Assembly: GCF_001879205.1 (NCBI RefSeq)
Contig: NZ_MLFK01000001.1
Span: forward strand, 425,286-489,285
Length of the DNA: 64,000 nucleotides
Reading direction: 5' to 3'
Source of the DNA: Flavobacterium johnsoniae
Lineage (GTDB): Bacteria > Bacteroidota > Bacteroidia > Flavobacteriales > Flavobacteriaceae
In this document: positions 52,166-61,726 of the stretch, one piece after another
Numbering within the stretch: position 1 is the first letter of the stretch
How the letters are laid out: each line of letters starts with the position of its first letter
Notes under the pieces: generated by a model
What the model was told of the DNA's origin: nothing
Database searches by the model: none
The model's input: only the letters and a program-made list of their open reading frames with translations
Program-made: the position numbers and the translations under genes

Positions 52166-54700
52166 ATGACTCATCAATATATAATTTCAGGAATGTCGTG
52201 CGATGGCTGCCGTAAAAAAGTAGAGAAAACTCTAAATACGGTTGAAGGAATTCAGGCCGAAGTAACTTTAAATCCTCCATTGGCAACCATAACAATGGAA
52301 AAACATGTTCCGACTGAAAAATTTCAGGAAGTCCTGACACAAGCCGGAAAGTATACTATTGAGATGACTTCTTCAAAAAATCATTCAGAACCTATAGTAA
52401 AATCCTGTTGTTCAAGTCAGAAGAAAGACGATCACGCAGGTCATGAACATAAAAAAAAAGTTGTAACTCATAATCATAGTGCAACAGGAGTCTTTTATTG
52501 CCCTATGCATTGCGAAGGCGATAAAACTTATAATAAACCCGGAGACTGTCCTGTTTGCGGAATGGATTTAGTACCGGAAGTTGCAATTGGAACACAATTT
52601 ACCTGTCCGATGCATCCAGAAGTTATTTCTAATGAGCCTGGAGACTGCCCGATCTGCGGTATGGATTTAGTTCCGATGCAGGCCTCTGAATCGGAAGAAA
52701 ACAAAACTTATACTGACTTGTTGAAGAAGATGAAGATTGCGACGTTGTTTACGCTTCCCATTTTCATTATCTCGATGTCAGAAATGATTCCGAATAATCC
52801 GCTTTTTCAAATCATGCCGATTGAAAAATGGAATTGGGTTCAGTTTTTATTTTCGATTCCGGTTTTGTTTTATGCCGGATGGATGTTTTTTGTTCGCGCT
52901 TACAAATCGATTATTACCTGGAATCTAAACATGTTCACCTTAATAGGTATCGGGACCAGCGTTGCTTTTTTATTCAGCGTTGCCGGAATGTTTTTTCCGG
53001 ATCTTTTTCCAAGTGAATTCAAATCGCATCACGGCACCATTCATCTTTATTTTGAAGCGGCAACGGTTATCATCACGTTAGTTTTATTAGGACAATTATT
53101 AGAAGCCAAAGCACACGGACAAACAAACGGAGCCATAAAAGCATTATTAAATTTAGCCCCAACCGAAGCAACTTTAGTAGAAAACGGAAACGACAAAATC
53201 ATTTCGATTCACGATATTAAAAAAGGTGATTTATTACGAGTAAAACCTGGAGAGAAAATTCCGGTTGACGGAAAAATTACATCTGGAGAAAGCAGTATTG
53301 ACGAAGCCATGATTACCGGCGAACCTATTCCGGTTGATAAAAAATCGGGCGACACTGTAATTGCCGGAACAATAAACGGAACAAAATCGTTTGTAATGAT
53401 TGCCGAGAAAGTCGGTTCAGAAACTTTGCTTTCGCAGATTATACAAATGGTAAATGATGCCAGCCGTTCGAGAGCGCCAATTCAAAAACTGGCAGACCGA
53501 GTGGCGAAATATTTTGTTCCAACTGTTGTTGCTATTTCTATTTTGACCTTCATTCTTTGGGCAAAATTTGGTCCGGAACCTTCTTATATATATGGATTAA
53601 TTAATGCAATTGCTGTTTTAATTATTGCCTGCCCTTGTGCTTTAGGCTTAGCAACTCCTATGTCCGTTATGGTAGGTGTTGGAAAAGGCGCTCAACACGG
53701 AATTTTAATAAAAAATGCCGAAGCACTCGAAAACATGAATAAAATTGATGTTTTGATTACGGATAAAACCGGAACGATTACAGAAGGAAAACCAACAGTA
53801 GAGAAAATTTATGCTATCGATAATAACGAAGATGTGTTGTTGCAAAATATTGCGTCGCTAAATCAGCACAGCGAACATCCTTTGGCGCAGGCCGTTGTGA
53901 ATTATGCCAAAGCCAAAAGCCAACAATTACTTGAAGTTCCCGACTTTGAAGCCGTTGCCGGAAAAGGAGTTTTAGGAACAGTGAACAACTCAAAAATTGC
54001 TTTAGGAAATAAAAAACTAATGGAACAGATTAACGCTTCGGTTTCTGATGATTTTGAAAGTAAAATTACAGCCGAGCAAAATCTGGGGAAAACGGTTTCA
54101 TACATTGCTGTGAACAATATTGTTTCAGGATACGTAACCATTACAGATGCCATAAAAACAAACAGTGCGAAAGCTATTAAAAATTTAATCGATCAGGGCG
54201 TCGAAGTGATCATGCTAACGGGAGATAATAAAAACACCGCTAAGGCTGTCGCCGATCAGCTTCATTTAAGTTCTTTCAAGGCCGATTGTCTTCCTGAAGA
54301 TAAACTGAGAGAAATTGAACGTTTACAAGCCGAAGGAAAAGTGGTGGCGATGGCCGGCGACGGAATCAACGATGCACCGGCTTTAGCCAAAGCAGATATT
54401 GGAATCGCAATGGGAACCGGAACCGATGTTGCCATTGAAAGCGCCAAAATAACACTTGTAAAAGGAGATTTAAACGGAATTGTAAAAGCTAAAAAATTGA
54501 GTTTTTCAGTTATGAAAAACATCAGACAAAATCTGTTTTTTGCCTTTATCTATAATGTTTTGGGCGTACCAATTGCAGCGGGGATTTTATATCCGGTGTT
54601 CGGGATTTTGCTTTCGCCGATGCTTGCCGCACTTGCCATGAGCTTAAGTTCAGTTTCGGTAATCGTAAATGCTTTGCGATTGAGAAATCAAAACCTTTAA
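52166..54700 (+). CDS. copA: Copper-translocating P1B-type ATPase
   Basis: 844 residues, inner membrane. The N-terminal HMA domain has C12-x-x-C15 ([10 protein letters not shown]). Two heavy-metal-binding modules follow, [28 protein letters not shown] and [26 protein letters not shown], at about residues 110-175. Eight membrane helices include the CPC motif ([13 protein letters not shown]). The catalytic DKTGT, HP locus (SEHPLAQA), TGD and GDGIND are all present. CPC plus HMA fits a Cu(I) exporter. It lies downstream of the HMA-AraC regulator and ten bases before the multicopper oxidase gene. Confidence 0.95.
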   Translation: MTHQYIISGMSCDGCRKKVEKTLNTVEGIQAEVTLNPPLATITMEKHVPTEKFQEVLTQAGKYTIEMTSSKNHSEPIVKSCCSSQKKDDHAGHEHKKKVVTHNHSATGVFYCPMHCEGDKTYNKPGDCPVCGMDLVPEVAIGTQFTCPMHPEVISNEPGDCPICGMDLVPMQASESEENKTYTDLLKKMKIATLFTLPIFIISMSEMIPNNPLFQIMPIEKWNWVQFLFSIPVLFYAGWMFFVRAYKSIITWNLNMFTLIGIGTSVAFLFSVAGMFFPDLFPSEFKSHHGTIHLYFEAATVIITLVLLGQLLEAKAHGQTNGAIKALLNLAPTEATLVENGNDKIISIHDIKKGDLLRVKPGEKIPVDGKITSGESSIDEAMITGEPIPVDKKSGDTVIAGTINGTKSFVMIAEKVGSETLLSQIIQMVNDASRSRAPIQKLADRVAKYFVPTVVAISILTFILWAKFGPEPSYIYGLINAIAVLIIACPCALGLATPMSVMVGVGKGAQHGILIKNAEALENMNKIDVLITDKTGTITEGKPTVEKIYAIDNNEDVLLQNIASLNQHSEHPLAQAVVNYAKAKSQQLLEVPDFEAVAGKGVLGTVNNSKIALGNKKLMEQINASVSDDFESKITAEQNLGKTVSYIAVNNIVSGYVTITDAIKTNSAKAIKNLIDQGVEVIMLTGDNKNTAKAVADQLHLSSFKADCLPEDKLREIERLQAEGKVVAMAGDGINDAPALAKADIGIAMGTGTDVAIESAKITLVKGDLNGIVKAKKLSFSVMKNIRQNLFFAFIYNVLGVPIAAGILYPVFGILLSPMLAALAMSLSSVSVIVNALRLRNQNL

Positions 54701-54709
54701 AAAATCAAC

Positions 54710-56992
54710 ATGAAACTACATACTATTTTAATTGTCTTTTTGATTGCTTTCACTGCAAAAGCCCAAAAAGTAGTTCGTTATGATTTACACGTTCGGGACA
54801 CAATTGTCAATTTTTCCGGAAAAGAGAAACGCGCTATTGCGGTTAACGGTCAAATCCCGATGCCTACTTTGACTTTTACAGAAGGAGATATCGCCGAAAT
54901 TTATGTGCATAACGATTTAAAAAAGGAAAATACGGCACTCCATTGGCACGGATTATTTCTTCCAAACAAAGAAGACGGCGTTCCGTATTTGACGCAAATG
55001 CCCATTAAACCAGGTACAACGCACAAATATACTTTCCCCATTATCCAGAACGGAACCTATTGGTATCACAGCCATTCAGGTTTACAGGAACAAATTGGTT
55101 TGTACGGACTTTTCATTATCAATAAAAAGAAAGACGATATAACTTTTCGAAAAGGAATTGACGATTTACCCACTATTCCGGTTATTCTGAGCGAATGGAC
55201 GGATTTAAAACCGGAGAATGTACAGCGAATGCTTCATAATGCCAATGACTGGTTTGCGATAAAAAAAGGAACAACTCAAAGTTATGCCGAAGCAATTAAA
55301 AAAGGTCAGTTTTCGACTAAAGTCACCAACGAATGGAAACGTATGAATGCCATGGATGTAAGTGATGTCTATTATGAAAAGTTTTTAATTAATGGGAAAA
55401 ATGAAGACCAGCTTTCGCAATTCAAAGCGGGAGATAAAGTCCGATTAAGAATTGCAAACGGTGGTGCTTCAAGTTACTTCTGGCTGACCTATGGCGGTGG
55501 AAAAATAACGGTTGTGGCCAGCGACGGGAACGATGTTGAACCTGTAGAAGTCGACCGTTTGATTATTGCTGTTTCTGAAACTTACGATGTCGTGGTGACG
55601 ATTCCTGAAGATAAAAAATCCTTTGCTTTTTTGGCTACAGCCGAAGACAGAACCGGATCTGCTTCTTTGTTTTTAGGTGAAGGCACAAAACAACCTGTTT
55701 CTCATCTTCCCAAATTAAAATATTTTGAAGGGATGAAAATGATGAACGATATGATGAAGATGAACGGAGAAATGAATGATATGGGTATGAATATGTCGTT
55801 GAACAAAATGGACATGAATGCCGTAATGTATCCTGAAATTTCCGGCGAAGAGGAATCTGCAAAAACAGAAGATCATTCGATGCATAATATGGAAGGCATG
55901 AAAATGGAAGATATGAAAATGGAGAATATGAAAATGGAGAATATGAAAATGTCGAGCGATACTACAGAAGTGGCCGAAATTACGACTTTGAATTACGGAA
56001 TGCTGAAATCACCAACTAAAACAACGCTTCCAAAAGATGCACCCGTAAAAGAATTACGTTTTACATTATCCGGAAATATGAATCGATATGTTTGGAGTTT
56101 AGACAATAAAGTAATTTCTGAAACCGATAAAATTTTAATTAAAAAAGGGGAAAACGTTCGTATTGTATTGTACAACGGATCTATGATGCGCCACCCCATG
56201 CATTTGCACGGACATGATTTTAGGATTATAAACGAACATGGCGATTATTCTCCGCTAAAAAATGTAATTGATATTATGCCAATGGAAACCGATACAATCG
56301 AATTCCAGGCGAATGCAGATGGCGATTGGTTTTTTCACTGTCATATCTTATATCACATGATGGCCGGAATGGGACGAATTTTTACTTATGAAAATTCAGC
56401 TCCAAATCCGTTGATTCATGATCCAAAAATGGCGTACAAAATGCTGAAAATGGACGATCGTATGTTTCACTTTATGGCCGAAAATGATTTTGCCTCAAAC
56501 GGAAATGACGGTGAAGCGATGTACAACAACACGCGCTGGAGCATTGGAACCGAATGGAGATTGGGTTACAACGACAAACACGGTTATGAAACCGAAACGC
56601 ATATTGGCCGATACATTGGCAAAATGCAGTGGTTTATGCCTTTTATAGGTTTTGACTGGCGTTACAGAAAAATGGGAATGGACGAGCAGGAACGAAATAT
56701 GTTTGGGCAAACCAATACTAAAGATAATCGCTCGGTTTTTAGTGCCGGTATGGAATATACTTTGCCTATGCTTGTAAAAGCGCAGGTCGAAGTCTATACG
56801 GATGGAAATGTGAGAGTGCAATTTGAACGAAAAGATATTCCGCTTTCGAGACGTTTGCGAATGAATTTGATGTGGAATACGGATAAAGAATATATGGCCG
56901 GTTTAAAATATATTGCCGGAAGAAACTTCGGAATCACAACACACTACGACAGCGATATGGGAATTGGTTTTGGAGTGAACTTAAATTACTAG
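54710..56992 (+). CDS. Multicopper oxidase with Met-rich insert and C-terminal barrel-like domain
   Basis: 760 residues with a signal peptide ending AKA (residue 18). All copper sites are present: HWHGLF, YWYHSHSGLQEQIGLYG, HPMHLHGHDFR and WFFHCHILYHMMAGM. This is a CopA/CueO-like oxidase of Cu(I). Between cupredoxin domains is a Met-rich insert (about residues 340-420; MKMEDMKMENMKMENMKM), as in copper-oxidising homologues. The last 170 residues (MEYTLPMLVKAQVEVYTDG, RRLRMNLMWNTDKEYMAGLKYIAGRNFGITTHYDS, ending GIGFGVNLNY) look like a beta-barrel and resemble CopB, a separate protein in other bacteria. This is a fusion. Confidence 0.88.
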   Translation: MKLHTILIVFLIAFTAKAQKVVRYDLHVRDTIVNFSGKEKRAIAVNGQIPMPTLTFTEGDIAEIYVHNDLKKENTALHWHGLFLPNKEDGVPYLTQMPIKPGTTHKYTFPIIQNGTYWYHSHSGLQEQIGLYGLFIINKKKDDITFRKGIDDLPTIPVILSEWTDLKPENVQRMLHNANDWFAIKKGTTQSYAEAIKKGQFSTKVTNEWKRMNAMDVSDVYYEKFLINGKNEDQLSQFKAGDKVRLRIANGGASSYFWLTYGGGKITVVASDGNDVEPVEVDRLIIAVSETYDVVVTIPEDKKSFAFLATAEDRTGSASLFLGEGTKQPVSHLPKLKYFEGMKMMNDMMKMNGEMNDMGMNMSLNKMDMNAVMYPEISGEEESAKTEDHSMHNMEGMKMEDMKMENMKMENMKMSSDTTEVAEITTLNYGMLKSPTKTTLPKDAPVKELRFTLSGNMNRYVWSLDNKVISETDKILIKKGENVRIVLYNGSMMRHPMHLHGHDFRIINEHGDYSPLKNVIDIMPMETDTIEFQANADGDWFFHCHILYHMMAGMGRIFTYENSAPNPLIHDPKMAYKMLKMDDRMFHFMAENDFASNGNDGEAMYNNTRWSIGTEWRLGYNDKHGYETETHIGRYIGKMQWFMPFIGFDWRYRKMGMDEQERNMFGQTNTKDNRSVFSAGMEYTLPMLVKAQVEVYTDGNVRVQFERKDIPLSRRLRMNLMWNTDKEYMAGLKYIAGRNFGITTHYDSDMGIGFGVNLNY
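55898..55951 (+). repeat. 15-base tandem repeat coding for Met-rich units
   Basis: Three units (ATGAAAATGGAAGAT once, ATGAAAATGGAGAAT twice) and a partial fourth, encoding MKMED, MKMEN, MKMEN, MKM within the oxidase. Such repeats can change copy number and so the Met content. Confidence 0.9.
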
Positions 56993-57059
56993 AAATAAAA
57001 TTTAATGTCGCTTAACGCACATTAACTTATTATTGACAATTTCCAAAACCAAATCGTAT

Positions 57060-57067
57060 TATATTTG
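57060..57067 (+). promoter_or_regulatory. -7 promoter element for the 52-residue peptide
   Basis: TATATTTG, an exact match, 56 bases before the ATG at 57123. It suggests that the peptide has its own promoter. Confidence 0.5.
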
Positions 57068-57122
57068 AACTAACACCTCAGTCAAAAAAAGAAAAATACC
57101 TAACAATTAAATTATACAAAAA

Positions 57123-57281
57123 ATGAAAAAATTATTTACCGTTTTAGCCATCGCTTTATTTACAATTGGTGCTCAGGCACAAGACACAAAACCGGCTCCA
57201 AAAAAGGAAAAAGCTAAAAAAGAATCATGCTGTAAAAAAACAGATGACAAAAAAGACAAAAAATGCTGCGCTAAGAAATAA
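57123..57281 (+). CDS. Small secreted Lys/Cys-rich peptide (52 residues)
   Basis: Encoded from the ATG at 57123 to TAA at 57279. The N-terminus is a classic signal peptide (MKKLFTVLAIALFTIGAQAQ). The mature part of about 32 residues is about half Lys and holds two adjacent Cys pairs (SCCKK near residue 36 and KCCAKK near residue 48). It is therefore a plausible periplasmic metal-binding peptide, and it sits at the end of the copper cluster with its own -7 element and a strong terminator (57301). Copper binding is inference; it is too short for homology by eye. Confidence 0.7.
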   Translation: MKKLFTVLAIALFTIGAQAQDTKPAPKKEKAKKESCCKKTDDKKDKKCCAKK

Positions 57282-57300
57282 TCGCAATATATCTTTTACC

Positions 57301-57333
57301 AAAAGGCTTCGAATATATTCGAAGCCTTTTTTT
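57301..57333 (+). terminator. Terminator of the copper cluster
   Basis: AAAAGGCTTCGAATA pairs perfectly with TATTCGAAGCCTTTT, followed by more T residues, 20 bases after the peptide stop codon. Confidence 0.85.
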
Positions 57334-57346
57334 ATTGTTTGTTTTT

Positions 57347-57601
57347 TTTTGCCACGGATTACACAGATTAAACGGATTTTTAAAAGTACAGTAACCACAA
57401 TCATTGTCATCCCGAGGAAAGAGGGATCTCCGCAAGTAACTCGACAATCTAGAAAATATACTTTGCGTTAGCTTCTTGCGGAGATCCCTCTTTCCTCGGG
57501 ATGACAAAAATGCGAATATAACTTAAGAATTAAGTGTTTCATAAAGTTATTCAGATCCTATGATTAGAAAATCATTTTAATCTGTGTAATCTGTGGCAAA
57601 A
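57347..57601. repeat. Nested inverted-repeat element
   Basis: Outer arms (57347-57372 and 57575-57601; GCCACGGATTACACAGATT with its complement) match apart from one base. Inside are perfect 31-base arms at 57406-57436 (GTCATCCCGAGGAAAGAGGG and on) and 57475-57505. The two pairs have different composition, so one element appears to sit inside another. The 327-base gap between genes holds nothing else. Confidence 0.8.
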
Positions 57602-57609
57602 GAAGAAAC

Positions 57610-58062
57610 CTATTTCAATCTAACACTCCATTCAAAATCCATTTCTGAAACCTGAACACCTTCTTCATTTGTTCCAATAGATTTCATCCAGAAAGTCTGA
57701 CCCTCACCTGTTTCGATTGTTCTTTTGATGGCATCGGCAATTAGATGCCCGTCGTTGCAGACAAATGTGATTCTTCCGGTTGCTTTTTTGGTAAAGTTCC
57801 CTTTATTATTTGCAACCAGCATCGAGATTTTTTTACCACTCTGTTGAATTTGTGAAATAACCAAAGCCCCTGTTGTTAACTCAGCCGCCATCGCCTGAAC
57901 TGCAAAATACATCGAATTAAATGGATTTTGGTTAATCCAGCGATGCTTTACACTAACTATACATCTGTCTTTGTCGATTGCTTTTACACGCACGCCGCAA
58001 AAGTATGCCGAAGGCAATTTGAATAATACAAATTTGTTGAGTTTAGATACAGATATTGCCAT
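57610..58062 (-). CDS. DUF4442 hotdog-fold protein
   Basis: 150 residues, cytoplasmic. The pattern VRVKAIDKDRCIVSVKHRWINQNPFNSMYFAVQAMAAELTTGALV fits the hotdog fold of thioesterase relatives (DUF4442), with strand-helix order preserved. The catalytic residue is not evident. It may act on acyl-CoA or acyl carrier protein, or bind acyl chains. Alone on the minus strand, next to the nested repeat element. Confidence 0.8.
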   Translation of the reverse strand: MAISVSKLNKFVLFKLPSAYFCGVRVKAIDKDRCIVSVKHRWINQNPFNSMYFAVQAMAAELTTGALVISQIQQSGKKISMLVANNKGNFTKKATGRITFVCNDGHLIADAIKRTIETGEGQTFWMKSIGTNEEGVQVSEMDFEWSVRLK

Positions 58063-58257
58063 GATATTTATTTTTTATGGTAAAAATACAAAAAAACTAT
58101 GCACGCACAATAAATTGATATTACTTTCTAAAACCCACAATAAAATCAGTACTTCCGAATGATTTACAACTACTTAAACTCTTCAAGTCAATTTTAATTT
58201 TGTTAAAATTATGTTAATATTTGGTACTATGCAAAACAAGATACTGTCTTTTAGATA

Positions 58258-58265
58258 TATATTTG
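58258..58265 (+). promoter_or_regulatory. -7 promoter element for the DUF4870 gene
   Basis: TATATTTG, an exact match, 29 bases before the ATG at 58294. No -33 box is clear. Confidence 0.5.
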
Positions 58266-58293
58266 CATAAGAAATTACTATATACTTTTAATC

Positions 58294-58773
58294 ATGCAAT
58301 CATCAACACCACTAATCATGGAAAAATCATCAGAAAAGAATACTTCGGCATTCACACACTTGAGTACATTAAGTCAATACATTATTCCGTTTGGGAATTA
58401 TATTTTCCCAATACTAATTTGGTCAAGCTATAAAGACAAATCAGAATTTATAGACCACCACGGAAAACAAGCATTGAATTTTCAATTAAGCTTATTGCTT
58501 TACACGTTAATTCTGGCTTTAATCGCAGTACCAATTTTTGTTACGGTATTTTTACAAAACCTGCCTATCGAAGCTGTTTTTAACGACGACGATTTTGTTA
58601 TCAGGAATTTCAATTTAGAAGGAAACATAGGGCTTTTAAGCATTGGAGCAACGGCAGTTGTACTTTTTGGACTTCTAAAATTTGTAGAATTCTTTTTAGT
58701 AATTTATGCTTCAATAAAAGCTTCAAACGGAGAATTATACAAATATCCGCTTACGATTCCTTTTATAAAGTAA
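58294..58773 (+). CDS. DUF4870 membrane protein
   Basis: 159 residues with three to four hydrophobic segments: LSQYIIPFGNYIFPILIWSSYKDKSEFIDHHGKQALNFQLSLLLY is the DUF4870 hallmark, and IGLLSIGATAVVLFGLLKFVEFFLVIYASIKASNGE follows. An alternative start is the ATG at 58318. It is upstream of the PadR/PspC genes, which belong to envelope stress functions. Function unknown. Confidence 0.8.
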   Translation: MQSSTPLIMEKSSEKNTSAFTHLSTLSQYIIPFGNYIFPILIWSSYKDKSEFIDHHGKQALNFQLSLLLYTLILALIAVPIFVTVFLQNLPIEAVFNDDDFVIRNFNLEGNIGLLSIGATAVVLFGLLKFVEFFLVIYASIKASNGELYKYPLTIPFIK

Positions 58774-58899
58774 TCTCAAAAGGTTAAAAGTTATAATTTA
58801 TACGAGCTAATTCTAACAGAATAAATTCGAAATCAATCATCAATCAAAATCATCAATCAAAAAACGAATTGTTCAATCTAAAAAAAACAAAATGAAATT

Positions 58900-59232
58900 A
58901 TGAACATTGAAAACACAAAAGCACAGATGCGCAAAGGTGTTCTTGAGTTTTGCATCTTATCAGTTCTAAAAGAAAAAGACGCATATACATCTGAAATATT
59001 AGACACTTTAAAAAACGCTAAATTACTAGTTGTTGAGGGAACAGTTTACCCGCTTTTAACTAGGCTGAAAAACGACGGTTTACTTAATTATCGTTGGGAA
59101 GAATCGACATCCGGACCACCAAGAAAATATTATGGATTAACCGAAATAGGACAAACATTTTTAAACGAACTTAGCGGCACGTGGACAGAATTGTCTGACG
59201 CCGTAAATCTAATCACCAATCAAAATCAATAA
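58900..59232 (+). CDS. PadR-family transcriptional regulator
   Basis: 110 residues: a winged helix (MRKGVLEFCILSVLKEKDAYTSEILDTL, VVEGTVYPLLTRLKNDGLLNYRWEESTSGPPRKYYGLTEIGQTFL) with the ESTSGPPRKYY wing typical of PadR. It binds DNA as a dimer and usually represses its own operon. It lies 3 bases before the PspC gene, so it probably regulates the PspC/DUF2807 operon. Confidence 0.92.
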   Translation: MNIENTKAQMRKGVLEFCILSVLKEKDAYTSEILDTLKNAKLLVVEGTVYPLLTRLKNDGLLNYRWEESTSGPPRKYYGLTEIGQTFLNELSGTWTELSDAVNLITNQNQ

Positions 59233-59235
59233 GTC

Positions 59236-60963
59236 ATGAACAAAACAGTAAATATTAACTTAGGCGGTATGTTTTTTCACATCGATGAAGATGCATATTT
59301 AAAATTGACACGCTATTTTGACGCTATAAAACGATCACTTAACAATTCATCCGGACAAGATGAAATCATCAAAGATATCGAAATGCGTGTTTCTGAATTA
59401 TTAACAGAAAAACAAAAAAGCGAGAAACATGTTGTTGGACTGAAAGACGTTGACGAGGTAATTGCGGTGATGGGACAACCTGAAGATTATAGAATTGAGG
59501 ACGAAGAAAGCACTAACCACTCTTTTAATAATGGTGCAAGAAAACACAAAAAATTATACCGTGACAAAGAAAAAGGTATGATTGGAGGTGTTGCAACAGG
59601 ATTAGGACATTATTTTGGAATTGATGCTGTCTGGATCAAAATTGTATTCTTAATATTTGTTTTTGCAGGTTTTGGAACTGGAATTTTAGCTTATTTCGTT
59701 CTTTGGATTGTAACTCCTGAGGCAGTTACAACATCTGAAAAACTGGAAATGACAGGAGAGCCGGTAACTATTTCGAACATTGAAAAAAAAGTTCGTGAGG
59801 AAATTGAAGGACTGTCTGACAGATTTAAAAATGCAGATTATGATAAAATGGGAAACCAGGTAAAGTCGGGAGCTGAGAGAATAAGTAGTTCATTTGGAGA
59901 CTTTGTAATGACGGTTTTTAAAATCTTCGCTAAATTTTTAGGAGTGATTTTAATTATATCAGGTATTTCAACTTTGATTATGTTATTGATTGGAGTATTT
60001 ACTTTAGGTACAAATGTTTTTGTTGATTTTCCTTGGCAAAACTTTATTGAAGCAGGCAACTTTACAGATTATCCTATTTGGTCATTTGGTTTACTAATGT
60101 TCCTTGCCGTTGGAATTCCGTTTTTCTTTTTGACACTTTTAGGTTTCAAATTGTTATCTCCAAACTTAAAATCTATCGGAAATATTACAAAATATACTTT
60201 ATTAGCAATCTGGATTATAGCGGTTGCAATTGCAATAAGTGTTGGAATCAAACAAGCAACTGAACTTTCTTATGACAACAAAACAATAGAGAAAAAAGAA
60301 ATAGGAATAAGCCCAAATGATACATTATATGTTAAGTTCAGATATAATGATTACTATGCAAAAAGCCTAAATCAGGACAGAGACTTTGAGTTTGTACAAG
60401 ATTCTGCTAACAATCAATTGATTTATTCTACTGATGTTCGCCTGCATGTTTTACACACTGATGAATCCAAAGCCTACTTACAAATAGAAAAAAGTGCAAG
60501 AGGAAACTCATTTACAAATGCTAAAAAAAGAGCAGAAAAGATAGATTATAAAATTCAACTTGACGGAAATCGTTTAGTTCTTGATAATTATTTTCTAACT
60601 GATGTAAAAAACAAATTCAGAGGTCAGGAAGTTGATGTATATTTGTACTTACCAGAAGGGCAATTATTTAAACCAGATGCATCTGTGCAAGATTATGATG
60701 ATTCTGATGATGATTTCTTTAATCTGCACTTTAGCGGTAATTACAATTACAAAGTAGATGGTTCTAAAATTAAATGTTTGAATTGTCCTGCCGAGGAAAA
60801 TGATCACAATGATGTAAACCATGACAGCGATGAAGACACAATAGATAATGATACTATAAATGAAGTTTCGGTTAAAATTAATGGAAAAGAAGTTTTAAAC
60901 GGAAAAAAAACTAACGGAAAGCTAACCACTGATAAAAACGGAGTTATAATCAAAATAAACTAA
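59236..60963 (+). CDS. PspC-domain membrane protein
   Basis: 575 residues. The N-terminal region has a helical MNKTVNINLGGMFFHIDEDAYLKLTRYFDAI; then a PspC domain at about 115-175 (RDKEKGMIGGVATGLGHYFGIDAVWIKIVFLIFVF), which gives a membrane-anchored stress sensor in the phage-shock system. Further transmembrane segments follow (FLGVILIISGISTLIMLLIGVF, FGLLMFLAVGIPFFFLTLLG, YTLLAIWIIAVAIAISVGI). The C-terminal 240 residues are beta-rich and soluble. Operon: PadR upstream (3 bases), DUF2807 downstream (3 bases). It is probably involved in envelope homeostasis. Confidence 0.88.
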   Translation: MNKTVNINLGGMFFHIDEDAYLKLTRYFDAIKRSLNNSSGQDEIIKDIEMRVSELLTEKQKSEKHVVGLKDVDEVIAVMGQPEDYRIEDEESTNHSFNNGARKHKKLYRDKEKGMIGGVATGLGHYFGIDAVWIKIVFLIFVFAGFGTGILAYFVLWIVTPEAVTTSEKLEMTGEPVTISNIEKKVREEIEGLSDRFKNADYDKMGNQVKSGAERISSSFGDFVMTVFKIFAKFLGVILIISGISTLIMLLIGVFTLGTNVFVDFPWQNFIEAGNFTDYPIWSFGLLMFLAVGIPFFFLTLLGFKLLSPNLKSIGNITKYTLLAIWIIAVAIAISVGIKQATELSYDNKTIEKKEIGISPNDTLYVKFRYNDYYAKSLNQDRDFEFVQDSANNQLIYSTDVRLHVLHTDESKAYLQIEKSARGNSFTNAKKRAEKIDYKIQLDGNRLVLDNYFLTDVKNKFRGQEVDVYLYLPEGQLFKPDASVQDYDDSDDDFFNLHFSGNYNYKVDGSKIKCLNCPAEENDHNDVNHDSDEDTIDNDTINEVSVKINGKEVLNGKKTNGKLTTDKNGVIIKIN

Positions 60964-60966
60964 GCC

Positions 60967-61701
60967 ATGATAAAAATAATCATTCATATTACGAAATTTG
61001 TTATTGCCACAATTACTGCTTTATTGTTTGCCTCATGTAATTTCAACATGAACACAATTGAAGGAAGCGGTAATGTAACCACCGAAAAAAGAATTGTTCA
61101 GGGAGATTTTAAAAACATCTCTGTAAGTAATGCCATTGATTTAGTTATTGAACAGTCTGATAAATACGAAATTACCGTAGAAGCCGATGATAATCTTCAA
61201 AAAGAAATCATTACAAAAGTCGAAAACGGAACTTTGGTAATTAAATGCAAATTCAACTCTTTCCGCAACGTTAACATGAAAAAAGTAACGGTAAAAATGC
61301 CTGCGATTGATAAAATAGAAGCATCAAGTGCATCGACAGTCGAAAGCAAAAATGTTTTACAAGGAGAAGATATTGTGCTGGAGACATCAAGTGCAGCCAC
61401 AATGGATGTTAATGTAGAATCTGATAACATAACCTGCGATTCAGGAAGCGGAAGTTCTATTAATATTTCAGGGAAAGCTTTAAAAATTAAAGTTTCTGCA
61501 GGCAGTGGTGCAGCTATTGATGCAATAAAATTATTATCGAATGAAGTAGAAGCAGATGCTTCTAGTGGCGGAACCGTTAGTGTACATCCAATTCTAAAAC
61601 TAAAAGCAGATGCCAGCAGCGGTGGAAGTATTAATTACGACACTACTCCAAAAACTATCGAAAAAAGCGCAAGTTCAGGAGGAAGCATCTCTCAGGGTTA
61701 A
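60967..61701 (+). CDS. Head-GIN / DUF2807 putative lipoprotein
   Basis: 244 residues. The signal region ends LLFASC, so it is probably a lipoprotein. The rest is the right-handed beta-helix DUF2807: GNVTTEKRIVQGDFKNISVSNAIDLVIEQSDKYEITVEADDNL, then repeats such as DKIEASSASTVESKN and ADASSGGSINYD. The C-terminal Ser/Gly-rich end (SASSGGSISQG) is low complexity. Third gene of the PadR/PspC operon. DUF2807 proteins probably act at the cell surface; the role is unknown. Confidence 0.85.
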   Translation: MIKIIIHITKFVIATITALLFASCNFNMNTIEGSGNVTTEKRIVQGDFKNISVSNAIDLVIEQSDKYEITVEADDNLQKEIITKVENGTLVIKCKFNSFRNVNMKKVTVKMPAIDKIEASSASTVESKNVLQGEDIVLETSSAATMDVNVESDNITCDSGSGSSINISGKALKIKVSAGSGAAIDAIKLLSNEVEADASSGGTVSVHPILKLKADASSGGSINYDTTPKTIEKSASSGGSISQG

Positions 61702-61726
61702 CATTCTAAACTGTTAAATATAAAAG

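Noticed and set aside
55898..55951. Tandem repeats considered as a CRISPR array
   Set aside because: The units are 15 bases, contiguous and in frame in a coding gene; there are no spacers and no cas genes.
56495..56821. 108-residue minus-strand frame in the oxidase gene
   Set aside because: Antisense shadow of the barrel-like domain, with no signal or motif.
57166..57471. 101-residue open frame overlapping the 52-residue peptide
   Set aside because: It runs through the peptide gene in another frame, a perfect terminator and a repeat arm; composition is just Lys/Asn from A-rich DNA. The 57123 frame has a signal peptide and fits better.
58221..58433. 70-residue frame before the DUF4870 gene
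   Set aside because: It overlaps the promoter and the start of DUF4870 in another frame, and has no motif.
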